From Saccharolobus shibatae B12 (GTDB lineage: Archaea; Thermoproteota; Thermoprotei_A; Sulfolobales; Sulfolobaceae), in NCBI RefSeq assembly GCF_019175345.1, contig NZ_CP077717.1, positions 496,001 to 560,000 of the forward strand: a DNA stretch of 64,000 bases, written 5' to 3'. A program made the position numbers and the translations under genes. Numbering within the stretch: the stretch's first letter is position 1; the number at the start of each line of letters is the position of its first letter. Shown here in pieces: positions 37,214 to 45,842 of this stretch. The notes beneath the pieces are model-generated. The model saw only the letters and a list, made by a program, of their open reading frames with translations. It was not told the origin of the DNA and did not search any database.

Positions 37214-38080
37214 TTAATCAATCTCTTTAACAATCTTCTTTCTTTTAACTACGTACTTTGATAAAAGGTATAGGTCAATTCCAATTACTACAATCATGGG
37301 CCAATATAATACATCATTGCCAATAAGCTTGCCTAAGTTAAACGAAAGTCCATATCCACTCACCCAACTATCAAAACTCATAACGAGTCTTCTGAAATCC
37401 TCCTTTTGTTTAATTATCCTTGCAGTGAATATTCCCACTAACATTCCCGTTGTCACAGCGGGAGAAGTAATAGCTGCGTAATAGAAAACTTGAGGATTAA
37501 ACACCCCTAACGTAAGGTAGGCACTGAACGTTGTGATACTCTCTGCAACCCTAAGTGTCGAAATAGCGAACTTAAACTCTTCTTTCGATAACCCTTGATT
37601 GTTTATTATTAGAGCTAAAGGAGGTCCACTTATTGTTGATACTCCGTACAATACACCTACTGGAAAGGTCACTAGATATCCGATCTTTTTCCACTTATCT
37701 AAACTTACCTCCTTTCTAAAACCAGCAGCTTGCAATAGGATTAACGGTATTAATACGCTATACACTATCACCTTTATCAGTGAGTCATTTAAGGAAATTT
37801 TCAGAATATAAGCCCCTATTATTGAGCCTATAATTATACCCGGTATTCCGAAAATTGTGACAATTAGAGACTTTCTGGTGTAGTTTTTAGAGTTTAAAAT
37901 GACGTTTGCAGTATTCTGGAAAATTTCTATAAAGTTTAATATTGGAGAGATCTGCCTATTTGTATACTTAATAAGCAGTAACGGTGTCGCGGTTGCTGAA
38001 AATCCATAGGCTAATGCACCGGAAGGTATAGAGGCAATAAAGAGAATTATTGATAAATAAGTTAAGTCTAATGGCAGCTT
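37214..38080 (-). CDS. TauE/SafE-family anion exporter; start codon missing
   Basis: The frame is open for 288 codons from the TGA of the upstream gene and reads LDLTYLSIILFIASIPSGAL at its N-terminus, then GIPGIIIGSIIGAYILK and, in the second half, PVGVLYGVSTISGPPLALII. These are the two halves of the TauE/SafE fold (export of sulfite or sulfonates). No ATG, GTG or TTG occurs before a GTG at 37771, which would lose a third of the protein. One base removed from ATGAAAG at 38084 would give an ATG start in frame (MKLPLDLTY). It follows sat and a small gene on the same strand, so sulfite handling is plausible. Confidence 0.65.
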   Translation of the reverse strand, partial: KLPLDLTYLSIILFIASIPSGALAYGFSATATPLLLIKYTNRQISPILNFIEIFQNTANVILNSKNYTRKSLIVTIFGIPGIIIGSIIGAYILKISLNDSLIKVIVYSVLIPLILLQAAGFRKEVSLDKWKKIGYLVTFPVGVLYGVSTISGPPLALIINNQGLSKEEFKFAISTLRVAESITTFSAYLTLGVFNPQVFYYAAITSPAVTTGMLVGIFTARIIKQKEDFRRLVMSFDSWVSGYGLSFNLGKLIGNDVLYWPMIVVIGIDLYLLSKYVVKRKKIVKEID

Positions 38081-38383
38081 TCATCTCCCTTTAAAACTTT
38101 TTATGGCTTCCAGAAGGGCTTTCTTCGGTTCAATTCTCTTTTCAATAATTATTCTCAGTATCTCGTTCTTAAAACTTTTAGGTAAAAGTTCAATGGATTT
38201 CGTAGTTGAAGAATCGACTTTCGCATTGGGAAAGAGCTTAACTATCTCCTCTACTATATCTTGTTCCAACTCTATCTCTATACGCTTCATACCACCAAGT
38301 ACCTCCCTCGCGTAATTCAACCCTAAATCCTCCAATTTTTTACTCATTTCCTCACTAAGCCAAATGTAGATTTTCATTTTCAT
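38081..38383 (-). CDS. Small protein in the sat operon, unknown
   Basis: A 100-residue charged protein with alternating strand and helix segments (KIYIWLSEEMSKKLEDLGLN; ending EKRIEPKKALLEAIKSFKG). No family recognised. Its ATG directly follows the sat stop codon, so it is translated with sat. Its own TGA overlaps an out-of-frame ATG (ATGA). A second ATG at 38377 is equally possible. The position suggests an accessory to sulfate activation or to the next gene, a TauE-like exporter. Confidence 0.6.
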   Translation of the reverse strand: MKMKIYIWLSEEMSKKLEDLGLNYAREVLGGMKRIEIELEQDIVEEIVKLFPNAKVDSSTTKSIELLPKSFKNEILRIIIEKRIEPKKALLEAIKSFKGR

Positions 38384-39610
38384 TCACCTCAATATACTCT
38401 GTCTCTTCTCCAAGTATTCCTCCGTCACGAAAGGACTCCCGAATCCATATTCCTTTGCTGCTTTCATTAAAACCTCATACACCTCTGGCCTCATTACCAT
38501 CTTAGTTGGCTTTACCTCATCCAATATAATACTCCTTATCAAACTACCACTGAACTCTTGTTTCTCATCCTTATGATCACAAAGTATCTCGTTCTCTATA
38601 CTACCACATCTTGGGCAATAATAGTTTTCCCTTAAGAATATTGGCTTTATTAATAGGTCATCCTCATTGATGTAATCAAATATTTGATGAGCCTCGTAAG
38701 GCGAATAGTAATTCCCAACTCCAGCGTGATCTCTACCAAAGATGTGATGGGTGCACCCTAAATTACTCCTAATTATGGCGTGAAGCAATGCCTCTCTAGG
38801 TCCAGCATACCTCATATCCCATAAGGTAAATGAAAGTAAGTGTACTCTCTTACTTATGTAACCGTATTTAGATAGCGCATCATGAGTTAAAATAATCGCC
38901 TCATCGATGTAGTCACCTATCCTCTTCTCACCAATAACCACATTAACTAGTATACCCGTTCTAGGTTCATCAACCTTTTGGTTCTCGTTCGCAGCGAACC
39001 AAGCAAACTTCATTAAGTATTCGTGACCGGTGTGAGGAACGTTCCTAGTCTGGAATGCAACTATTTTTTTCCAACCCTTCTTTTCAAAAACTACTCTATG
39101 CATTCTAGGAGTTAACCAGAATTCCGAGTACGGTGAAGTAAATTGTGGTTCCCTAATAAGCCAAACATCTCCAGCTAAGAAAATATCTCCATAACTTAAT
39201 GTCCTCTTCACTCCAGGGTGCTTAATATCTTTAGTCTTGTAAACTTTCTCTGCCATTTTCACCTTATCGTATTTGAAGATTTCCTTTACTTCCATTACTA
39301 CCAATGGTTTTCCTAAATAAGTTATTCCTACAATATCCCCCTCCTTTACGTTTTCGTTTTGGTTATAATCGAACACTATTGGTATTGGCCATAACACGCC
39401 GTTTGGTAATCTCAAGTTTTCCACTACCGAGTTCACTTCCTCATAGTTCATGAAACCCTTTAATGGAGATAGGAAACCGTAAGCTATGCTTACTACCTCA
39501 TGAGCTAACTGTCTCTTCACTTCAATTTTCTGTAGTTCTTCAAAGTCTGGAATCCTTCTTATCCTCTCGACTATCTCAACCTTGCCGTGTCCTATTAGGT
39601 TCACAGTCAA
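38384..39610 (-). CDS. sat: Sulfate adenylyltransferase (ATP sulfurylase)
   Basis: A 408-residue ATP sulfurylase that makes APS and pyrophosphate from ATP and sulfate, or runs in reverse. The active-site motif Q-x-R-N-x2-H-x2-H is visible in FQTRNVPHTGHEYLMK, and the second nucleotide block in FGRDHAGVGNYYSPYEAHQI. A CPRCGSIEN…C zinc-binding insert lies near residue 330, common in archaeal enzymes. The start is a TTG at 39610. It diverges from cysH over about 95 bases that hold a palindromic operator candidate. Confidence 0.95.
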   Translation of the reverse strand: MTVNLIGHGKVEIVERIRRIPDFEELQKIEVKRQLAHEVVSIAYGFLSPLKGFMNYEEVNSVVENLRLPNGVLWPIPIVFDYNQNENVKEGDIVGITYLGKPLVVMEVKEIFKYDKVKMAEKVYKTKDIKHPGVKRTLSYGDIFLAGDVWLIREPQFTSPYSEFWLTPRMHRVVFEKKGWKKIVAFQTRNVPHTGHEYLMKFAWFAANENQKVDEPRTGILVNVVIGEKRIGDYIDEAIILTHDALSKYGYISKRVHLLSFTLWDMRYAGPREALLHAIIRSNLGCTHHIFGRDHAGVGNYYSPYEAHQIFDYINEDDLLIKPIFLRENYYCPRCGSIENEILCDHKDEKQEFSGSLIRSIILDEVKPTKMVMRPEVYEVLMKAAKEYGFGSPFVTEEYLEKRQSILR

Positions 39611-39628
39611 AATCTTGTTTAGGGTAAG

Positions 39629-39640
39629 CTTATATATTTA
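39629..39640 (-). promoter_or_regulatory. TATA box of sat
   Basis: Read on the minus strand, TAAATATATAAGCT lies about 20-30 bases upstream of the sat TTG start. It is adjacent to the palindrome at 39647-39663, which would therefore contact or flank the basal promoter. Confidence 0.5.
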
Positions 39641-39646
39641 GCTATT

Positions 39647-39663
39647 TGTGCAAATTTTGCACA
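39647..39663. promoter_or_regulatory. Palindromic operator candidate between sat and cysH
   Basis: TGTGCAAA-T-TTTGCACA is a perfect 17-bp palindrome placed between the two divergent TATA boxes. The half-site with its flank, TTTGCACATATC (39656-39667), recurs exactly at 43058-43069 upstream of the rhodanese gene. Recurrence at two promoters of sulfur genes makes this a likely binding site for a sulfur-responsive regulator. The regulator is not identified; an Lrp-type protein is encoded at 47509-48279. Confidence 0.6.
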
Positions 39664-39704
39664 TATCGAAACACTAAAGTATTAATATTTACTTGATTAT
39701 TCTG

Positions 39705-40424
39705 ATGCTTAGCAAAGAGGAGTTAGACTCTCTAAACAAATGGTTTGAAGATAAGGAACCATTGGAAGTGCTGAAATGGGGTATAGAGAAATTTCATCCT
39801 AAAATAGTCTTAGCATGTAGTCTTCAGGCTGAAGATTTGGTAATACTGGATATGTTAAGTAAGGTAGTTGAAAAACCAAGGGTTTTCATAATAGATACTG
39901 GTAGACTTCATCAAGAGAGTTATGATTTAATAGAGGAGATAAACAAAAAATACAACACCGATTTGAGGATATATTTCCCAGATTATAGTGAGGTAGAAGC
40001 CCTAGTCAATAAACACGGAATAAATCTATTTTATAAAAGTGTTGAACTTAGAAAAGCATGCTGCGAAGTGAGAAAAGTTCTACCCCTTAAGAGAGCATTG
40101 GAGGGAATGCAGGCTTGGATAACTGGGCTAAGAAGAGAACAAAATTTCACGAGAGGGGGAATTAAGAAGATAGAAATAGATGAGGTTAATGGAGGTATAG
40201 TTAAGTTAAACCCCTTGGCTGACTGGACATGGGAACAAGTATGGGATTATATAAAGAAAAACAACGTACCTTACAATAAACTTTACGATAAGGGTTATAA
40301 GAGCATAGGATGTGTACCATGTACTAGACCAGTAAAACCATGGGAACATCCTAGGGCAGGTAGATGGTGGTGGGAGCAGAATAGTGATAAAGAATGTGGA
40401 CTTCACTATAGAGGGGTGAAGTGA
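39705..40424 (+). CDS. cysH: APS/PAPS reductase, [4Fe-4S] type
   Basis: About 239 residues. The cluster-binding cysteine pairs of APS-type reductases are present: KACCEVRKVLPL and SIGCVPCTRPV; the catalytic C-terminal cysteine is in DKECGLHYRG. The nucleotide-binding P-loop-like region is CSLQAEDLVI. It reduces adenylyl sulfate (or PAPS) to sulfite using thioredoxin. A TTG at 39693 is possible, but the ATG at 39705 fits the TATA-like AGTATTAATATTT at about 39678-39690. Its last codons overlap the next gene (GTGA), so cysH, sulfite reductase and the methyltransferase form an operon. Confidence 0.93.
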   Translation: MLSKEELDSLNKWFEDKEPLEVLKWGIEKFHPKIVLACSLQAEDLVILDMLSKVVEKPRVFIIDTGRLHQESYDLIEEINKKYNTDLRIYFPDYSEVEALVNKHGINLFYKSVELRKACCEVRKVLPLKRALEGMQAWITGLRREQNFTRGGIKKIEIDEVNGGIVKLNPLADWTWEQVWDYIKKNNVPYNKLYDKGYKSIGCVPCTRPVKPWEHPRAGRWWWEQNSDKECGLHYRGVK

Positions 40425-42316
40425 GGATTCCCATAGAGCCTAATTTTAGAACAGATCCTAAGGATTACAGCGAGGAAGAGAGAGTAAAGCTGAAAACGAA
40501 GGGATTAACTGAGGATACCATAGGGATATATTCATCATTTCACGATTTTACTAGGGAAGAGCTTGAAAAGGAAGTATCTTTGATAGCTAAGAGTTTCGGA
40601 ATATATATGGAATTCAATAGGGATAAGATGAAATCAAATGCAGTAAAAGACTGGATCTACATGGTAAGGTTACCGATTCCAGGAGGAGGTCCAATAAGGC
40701 CTGACCAATGGAGAATTTTAGATGATGTTTCAAACAAATATACCATTTCAGATGCATATACTGGATATCCTTTACCTTCTCTAAAACTAACCACTAGACA
40801 AGCTATTCAATTTCACCATGTAAAGAAAAGGAATTTGCCTAACCTTATAAGGGAGATTGCAGAGTCCGGCTTTCTTACCATAAATGGTTGTGGGGACAAT
40901 ATAAGGAATACGATAGCTTGCCCACTTTCCAAGTTTTGGATTTTCGACTCAAATACGCTCGCTAGAAAAATTGCTGACTACTTTAGATTACCTTCAGAGC
41001 TTTATCTTCAAGTTTTTGAAATACCCGTTTCTGAAGAAAGGCAATTTAATAATGAAGAATCCTTCAAATATTCTGATAATCTTCTACCCAGAAAGTTTAA
41101 GATTGGAATAGCTGGAGTAATGAGGGCAATTGACGGAAAGTACATAATTGACAACTGCGTTGAGATTCGAGCTAACGATATAGGCGTAGTCCCTCTAATA
41201 GAAGGGGAAAAGGTAATAGGTTATCAGATATACGTTGGTGGGTCAATGGGTGAAAATAACTCCTATCCCACTTTTTCAGCCCTCGGACTTCCAATTGGGA
41301 CTGTATCTAAAGATGAGGAGTTATTGAGAATATTGGATGCAATTGTGAGAATACAAGAGCAATGGGGAGATAGGAAGAATAGGCATTGGGCTAGGTTTAA
41401 GTACGTTGTATATAAAATGGGATTAGAGTGGGTAAGGGAAAAAGTATGGGAATACTCAGGAATTCGATTAGGTAAAATAGTGAATGTAAACTTAGATCAT
41501 AGGGACTTGCACTTGGGATGGATAGACTTAGGTAATAGCAAGTGGGCTTATGGTGTTTTCGTTGAAGACGGTAGACTAATAGATGGAAAAAACGGTAAGG
41601 TAAAGAGTATGATCAGATACATTGCGGATAATTTCCATAATGTAACGTTTTACATAACTCCAAATCAACACTTATTAATTACGGAAATAGACGAGGATCA
41701 GAGGGAGGAAATTGAGAAAACACTAAGGGATTTCAACTACGGCTTTAGAGATGGAAAACCTTACTCGAATTTAAGAACGAACTCAATTGCATGTGTAGGA
41801 TTTCCAACATGTAAATTATCATTTACAGATTCCGAAAGATTCCTTCCGAGTCTAATTGACGAGTTGGAGAGAAGAGGATGGAAAGATATTCCAGTTTCAA
41901 TAGGACTATCGGGATGTGTAGCTCAATGTTCGAAACCAGCCGTTCATCCCATTAGTTGGATTGGTAGTGGATATGAGCTCTACATGTTAAAAATAGGTGG
42001 AGGAAACGGTAATTTGGGAGAGCCACTAATTGACTGGGATGAAAATGTAATTTACCTATATCAAGTTCCAGCCAATAGACTAGCAGACGTGACTGAAGCG
42101 TTGTTTGAATTATACGAGAGAAATAAGGATATAAGTAAGGAACCAGGAAAAGTATTCAGAGTATTAGGTAATAGGAAGATAATTGAATGGTTAAAGAGCC
42201 ATGAGAAGACTAGAGACCTAATGAGACCTCATAAGTTTGATAAAAAGATCGAGGGTTATAGGGAATATCACGACTTGTTGAGAAAGCGTTTGGAAGAGGT
42301 GAATAGGTATGGGTAA
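40421..42316 (+). CDS. Siroheme [4Fe-4S] sulfite/nitrite reductase
   Basis: A 631-residue assimilatory reductase. Cysteines coupling the [4Fe-4S] cluster to siroheme are visible as C-x5-C in ACVGFPTCKLS and C-x3-C in SGCVAQCSKP; substrate-contact blocks include TINGCGDNIRNTIACP and KLTTRQAIQFHHV. It reduces sulfite to sulfide with six electrons, probably from ferredoxin, completing sulfate assimilation with Sat and CysH. It starts at a GTG overlapping the cysH stop by four bases. Nitrite reductase activity cannot be excluded from sequence, but context favours sulfite. Confidence 0.92.
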   Translation: MRIPIEPNFRTDPKDYSEEERVKLKTKGLTEDTIGIYSSFHDFTREELEKEVSLIAKSFGIYMEFNRDKMKSNAVKDWIYMVRLPIPGGGPIRPDQWRILDDVSNKYTISDAYTGYPLPSLKLTTRQAIQFHHVKKRNLPNLIREIAESGFLTINGCGDNIRNTIACPLSKFWIFDSNTLARKIADYFRLPSELYLQVFEIPVSEERQFNNEESFKYSDNLLPRKFKIGIAGVMRAIDGKYIIDNCVEIRANDIGVVPLIEGEKVIGYQIYVGGSMGENNSYPTFSALGLPIGTVSKDEELLRILDAIVRIQEQWGDRKNRHWARFKYVVYKMGLEWVREKVWEYSGIRLGKIVNVNLDHRDLHLGWIDLGNSKWAYGVFVEDGRLIDGKNGKVKSMIRYIADNFHNVTFYITPNQHLLITEIDEDQREEIEKTLRDFNYGFRDGKPYSNLRTNSIACVGFPTCKLSFTDSERFLPSLIDELERRGWKDIPVSIGLSGCVAQCSKPAVHPISWIGSGYELYMLKIGGGNGNLGEPLIDWDENVIYLYQVPANRLADVTEALFELYERNKDISKEPGKVFRVLGNRKIIEWLKSHEKTRDLMRPHKFDKKIEGYREYHDLLRKRLEEVNRYG

Positions 42317-43001
42317 GGTAGTTTTAGTGGGAGCTGGTCCTGGGGATCCCGAACTAATAACGTTAAAGGGTATTAAATACTTGCAAATGGCTGATGTAAT
42401 TGTTTACGATAAGCTGGTATCTAGAGAGCTAATTAATTACGCTAAGCCATCTTGTAGCGTTATACTCCTTAGTAGCGATGATATTGAAATTGACTTATTG
42501 AAGAAGTACGCTTTGGAAAATAAACTGGTGATAAGGTTAAAAAATGGGGATCCTTACGTGTTCGGAAGGGGAGGGAAAATTTGCCAAGAACTAATTAAGG
42601 ACGGTATAGAGTGTGAAGTAATACCTGGAGTTTCATCAGTTAACTCAGTACCAGCATATGCTGGAATACCACTTACTTTCAACGGAATCTCTGACATGAT
42701 AACAGTTATAAGTGCTGTTACACAAGGTGGAAGGCTCTTTGACTTTGGAAAAATTCCGAGTTATGGTACTTTAATAGTCTTAATGAGCGGTAAAAGATTG
42801 GAGGAGGTAAGTAAAGGGTTAATGACGAAGAGGGATCCCTCTGAAGAGGTTGCAGTTATACAAAGAGGAACTTATTTTGACCAGAAAGTAAACGTTACCA
42901 AATTGAGGGAATTAACTAAAATTGGTAATTTAGCTTCTCCCTCCATGCTGGTTTTAGGAGACGTTGTAAAATTAAGAGGTATTTTATGGAAATCTAGTTG
43001 A
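42309..43001 (+). CDS. cobA: Uroporphyrinogen-III C-methyltransferase
   Basis: The 230-residue product shows the SUMT signature at its start (VVLVGAGPGDPELITLKGIK) and the second conserved block IRLKNGDPYVFGRGGK, followed by VIPGVSSVNSVPAYAGIPLT. It methylates uroporphyrinogen III at C2 and C7 with two SAM molecules, giving precorrin-2, the precursor of the siroheme used by the reductase encoded just before. It overlaps that gene by eight bases. This placement argues for a siroheme rather than cobalamin role. Confidence 0.92.
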   Translation: MGKVVLVGAGPGDPELITLKGIKYLQMADVIVYDKLVSRELINYAKPSCSVILLSSDDIEIDLLKKYALENKLVIRLKNGDPYVFGRGGKICQELIKDGIECEVIPGVSSVNSVPAYAGIPLTFNGISDMITVISAVTQGGRLFDFGKIPSYGTLIVLMSGKRLEEVSKGLMTKRDPSEEVAVIQRGTYFDQKVNVTKLRELTKIGNLASPSMLVLGDVVKLRGILWKSS

Positions 43002-43049
43002 TAAATTGTTTAGAAACCCTATTATTCTTATTTTTAAATTTTGTGTTAA

Positions 43050-43069
43050 GTGCCAAATTTGCACATATC
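43050..43069. promoter_or_regulatory. Operator candidate upstream of the rhodanese gene
   Basis: GTGCCAAATTTGCACATATC contains the same TTTGCACATATC half-site and near-palindrome as at 39647-39667, placed directly upstream of a TATA-like GATATATAACTT (43074-43085). The first arm has one extra C, making the palindrome imperfect. This arrangement (site just upstream of TATA) is the same at all three promoters. Confidence 0.55.
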
Positions 43070-43116
43070 AATAGATATATAACTTACTGGGAATAGGAAT
43101 AATTTAGGGAGTATAA

Positions 43117-43998
43117 ATGAGTCAAGTACAAGAACAACAAGTAATAGTAGATAACAAGTGGGTATTGGATCATTTAAAAGATGAGAGAGTCAGAATCGTG
43201 GAAGTAGACTATGATCCAAATACGGCTTATAATGTGTGGCACATCCCAGGAGCAGTTCTAGTAAGGTGGAGGGAAGACTTAAGACATCCAGTCTTAAGGG
43301 ACTTCATAGAACCTAGTCAGTTTGAGAAGTTAATGGAGTCAAAGGGAATAAGTAATAACACTACTATAGTACTATATGGTGATTATAACAACTGGTTTGC
43401 AGTTTATGCTTTCTGGTTGTTTAAGTCTTACGGCCATGATGATGTTAGAATTTTAAATGGCGGGAGGACTAAATGGGCTAAGGAGAATTTACCTACAGAA
43501 CAAGGGGCAAAAGAACCTCAATATCCTAAAGGCAGTTATAAGGTTAAGAAGGTAGATTGGGGTAGCCATAGGGCTTTCTTCTGGGAGATCCTTCAGAAGA
43601 TAACTAAGGGTGAAGTGGGGAGAACTACTATACTAGTAGACGTTAGGTCTCCCAAGGAGTACACCGGTGAAATTAGAGCTCCTCCAGAATACGCTGATGA
43701 ACAAACTCAAGTAGGTGGGCATATACCGGGAGCAGTGAGTTTTCCTTGGGCTCAAGCTGTTAACCCAGATACTGGTGAGTTTAAGCCAATAGAGGAGTTG
43801 AGAAGATTAGTTGAGAGCACTGGTATAACTCCGGAAAAGGAGATAATTACGTATTGTAGAATAGGAGAGAGGGCTTCCCACACTTGGTTTGTTCTAAAAT
43901 ACCTACTGGGATATCCAGCTGTTAGAGTATATGATGGCTCTTGGGCAGAATGGGGAAATATAGTAGGAGCTCCAGTCAAGAAAGGAGCTGAACCATGA
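43117..43998 (+). CDS. Thiosulfate sulfurtransferase (two-domain rhodanese)
   Basis: The 293-residue protein has two rhodanese domains. The catalytic C-terminal one carries C247 in the loop YCRIGERASHTW. The N-terminal one has no cysteine at the matching place (VLYGDYNNWF), as usual for an inactive structural domain. It moves sulfane sulfur from thiosulfate or 3-mercaptopyruvate to cyanide or thiol acceptors. The promoter shares an operator candidate with sat and cysH. The next gene, a TusA-like protein and possible sulfur acceptor, overlaps its stop by four bases. Confidence 0.9.
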   Translation: MSQVQEQQVIVDNKWVLDHLKDERVRIVEVDYDPNTAYNVWHIPGAVLVRWREDLRHPVLRDFIEPSQFEKLMESKGISNNTTIVLYGDYNNWFAVYAFWLFKSYGHDDVRILNGGRTKWAKENLPTEQGAKEPQYPKGSYKVKKVDWGSHRAFFWEILQKITKGEVGRTTILVDVRSPKEYTGEIRAPPEYADEQTQVGGHIPGAVSFPWAQAVNPDTGEFKPIEELRRLVESTGITPEKEIITYCRIGERASHTWFVLKYLLGYPAVRVYDGSWAEWGNIVGAPVKKGAEP

Positions 43999-44246
43999 AG
44001 ATCGTAGAAAAAGTTAAACTAGATAAATTGGACTCTTGTGGATCTAGAAGTCCATTATCGATAATGCTTGATGTGATTAGGAAAATTAAGGAGTGTGATG
44101 AAGGTGTTGAAATTTTAATTAATGACTATGATTGGCTGCTAAGCTTAAGATACGTTCTAAAAATTAATGATCTGAAAATGAAAATTGAGGAAAAGGGGAA
44201 GGAGGATAATTTTTTAAAATTAGAGGTATCAAGGGATTGTACATAA
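43995..44246 (+). CDS. TusA-like small protein lacking the canonical cysteine
   Basis: An 83-residue protein with the size and secondary structure pattern of TusA/SirA sulfur carriers: KLDSCGSRSPLSIMLDVIRK, then a strand (VEILINDYDW) and an end strand. In TusA the helix begins with C-P-x-P. Here the equivalent reads S-R-S-P-L-S, with a cysteine four residues earlier. It is co-translated with rhodanese (ATGA overlap), so a sulfur relay is likely, but the displaced cysteine makes chemistry uncertain. The family call is from pattern and context. Confidence 0.55.
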   Translation: MKIVEKVKLDKLDSCGSRSPLSIMLDVIRKIKECDEGVEILINDYDWLLSLRYVLKINDLKMKIEEKGKEDNFLKLEVSRDCT

Positions 44247-44314
44247 GTTTAATATTTTTTATATAAACTTTTTTCTACAGAAAGTTTAAATTATACCATT
44301 AACAGTATTTAGTC

Positions 44315-45417
44315 ATGAAAAGATTAATCATAGTAGGAGGAGGAAATGCAGGAACACTAATGGCAAATCTGTTAGCAGGGAAATTGGAAATCACAGTTAT
44401 AGAACCAAATGAATATCACACTTATCAACCAGGGTTGGTGGATTACATTACTGGGGAGGTAGATGAGACTAAAATACAAATGCCCACTAGGTCATTGTTG
44501 AAACCGTCTGTAAAATGGGTAAAGGCAAAAGCTACCAAAATAATACTAGAAAATAGAGCTGTGGTAACTGAGGACGGAAAAGCGTATGAGGGTGATTACC
44601 TAGTAATAGCAACCGGAGGTCAAAATAAAAACGTTTATGACTTAAAGGGGTATCATGGAATTGATGAAGCTAAGGCAATTAGGAATGAGGTTATAAATCC
44701 GAAAGGAAAGAACTTCGTTATTGGGTCTCTTCCAGGAATAATAAAGTGTCCAGCTGCGCCGTGGGAATTGTCATTTTTGATAAAGAGAAAATATCCAGAT
44801 GCAAATGTCAGCGTAATAGTTCCAGCTAAACAACCACCACCATTGCAAGTTCCAATGTCAAACATGTTCAATAAGAAGGCTAATGAGTTAGGAATAAAAG
44901 TTTACAAAGGTTTTGTGATACAAGAAGTAAACCATAACGAGAAATATGTGGTATCAACTGAAGGTGAGAAGATCGCTTTTGACCATTTAATTATAGATAC
45001 GCCAATCTCAACGAGCTTTACAGAATTGGCTGATAAGTCTGGATTAATTCCAGTTGATAAGAGCACCTTAACTTATAAGGATGGCGTCTTCGTGGTCGGT
45101 GATGCTAATAATACCCCGACACCTAAAACAGGGGCAGCTGCTCACTTTCAAGCTGAGGTTGTTGTAAATAATATACTAGCTGAGATAGAGGGAAATAGGA
45201 GTAAAGAGAGTTACGACGGGACTGCAATGTGTGCAGTTTACTCTGGACCAAATGAAGGTATGTTAGTATGGTTAAACTACGAGAAGAGCAAGGCCTTAGG
45301 GCCCACATCAATTTATCGTTATATGAAAAAAGCTTTCACTAGCTTATATTGGGCCAGTTTAAGCGGTGGAGTGGACTTTATGTTAAAGCCTTTAGTTGAA
45401 TCTATTAGCAAGAAGAA

Positions 45418-45421
<4 letters not shown>
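44315..45421 (+). CDS. Sulfide:quinone oxidoreductase-like FAD protein
   Basis: A 368-residue two-dinucleotide-domain flavoprotein: FAD motif LIIVGGGNAGTLMANLLAG, PNEYHTYQPGLVDYITGE, ATGGQ in the linker and VFVVGDANNTPTPKTGAAAH near the C-terminus. Cysteines C145 (GIIKCPAAPWE) and a later one in TAMCAVYSG sit where SQR redox cysteines are expected. The third cysteine of type I SQR is absent, as in some archaeal types. It would oxidise sulfide or sulfane sulfur and pass electrons to caldariellaquinone, with the C-terminal amphipathic helices touching the membrane. It converges with the sulredoxin gene, overlapping by four bases. Confidence 0.82.
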
Positions 45422-45747
<326 letters not shown>

Positions 45748-45842
45748 AAGTCTAACATACAAATATATCTTATATTCTTTAATTTGATAAAGTTTAAATC
45801 GTCATTATAAATAAAAATAAGTCATAAGATTATCATAATTTT

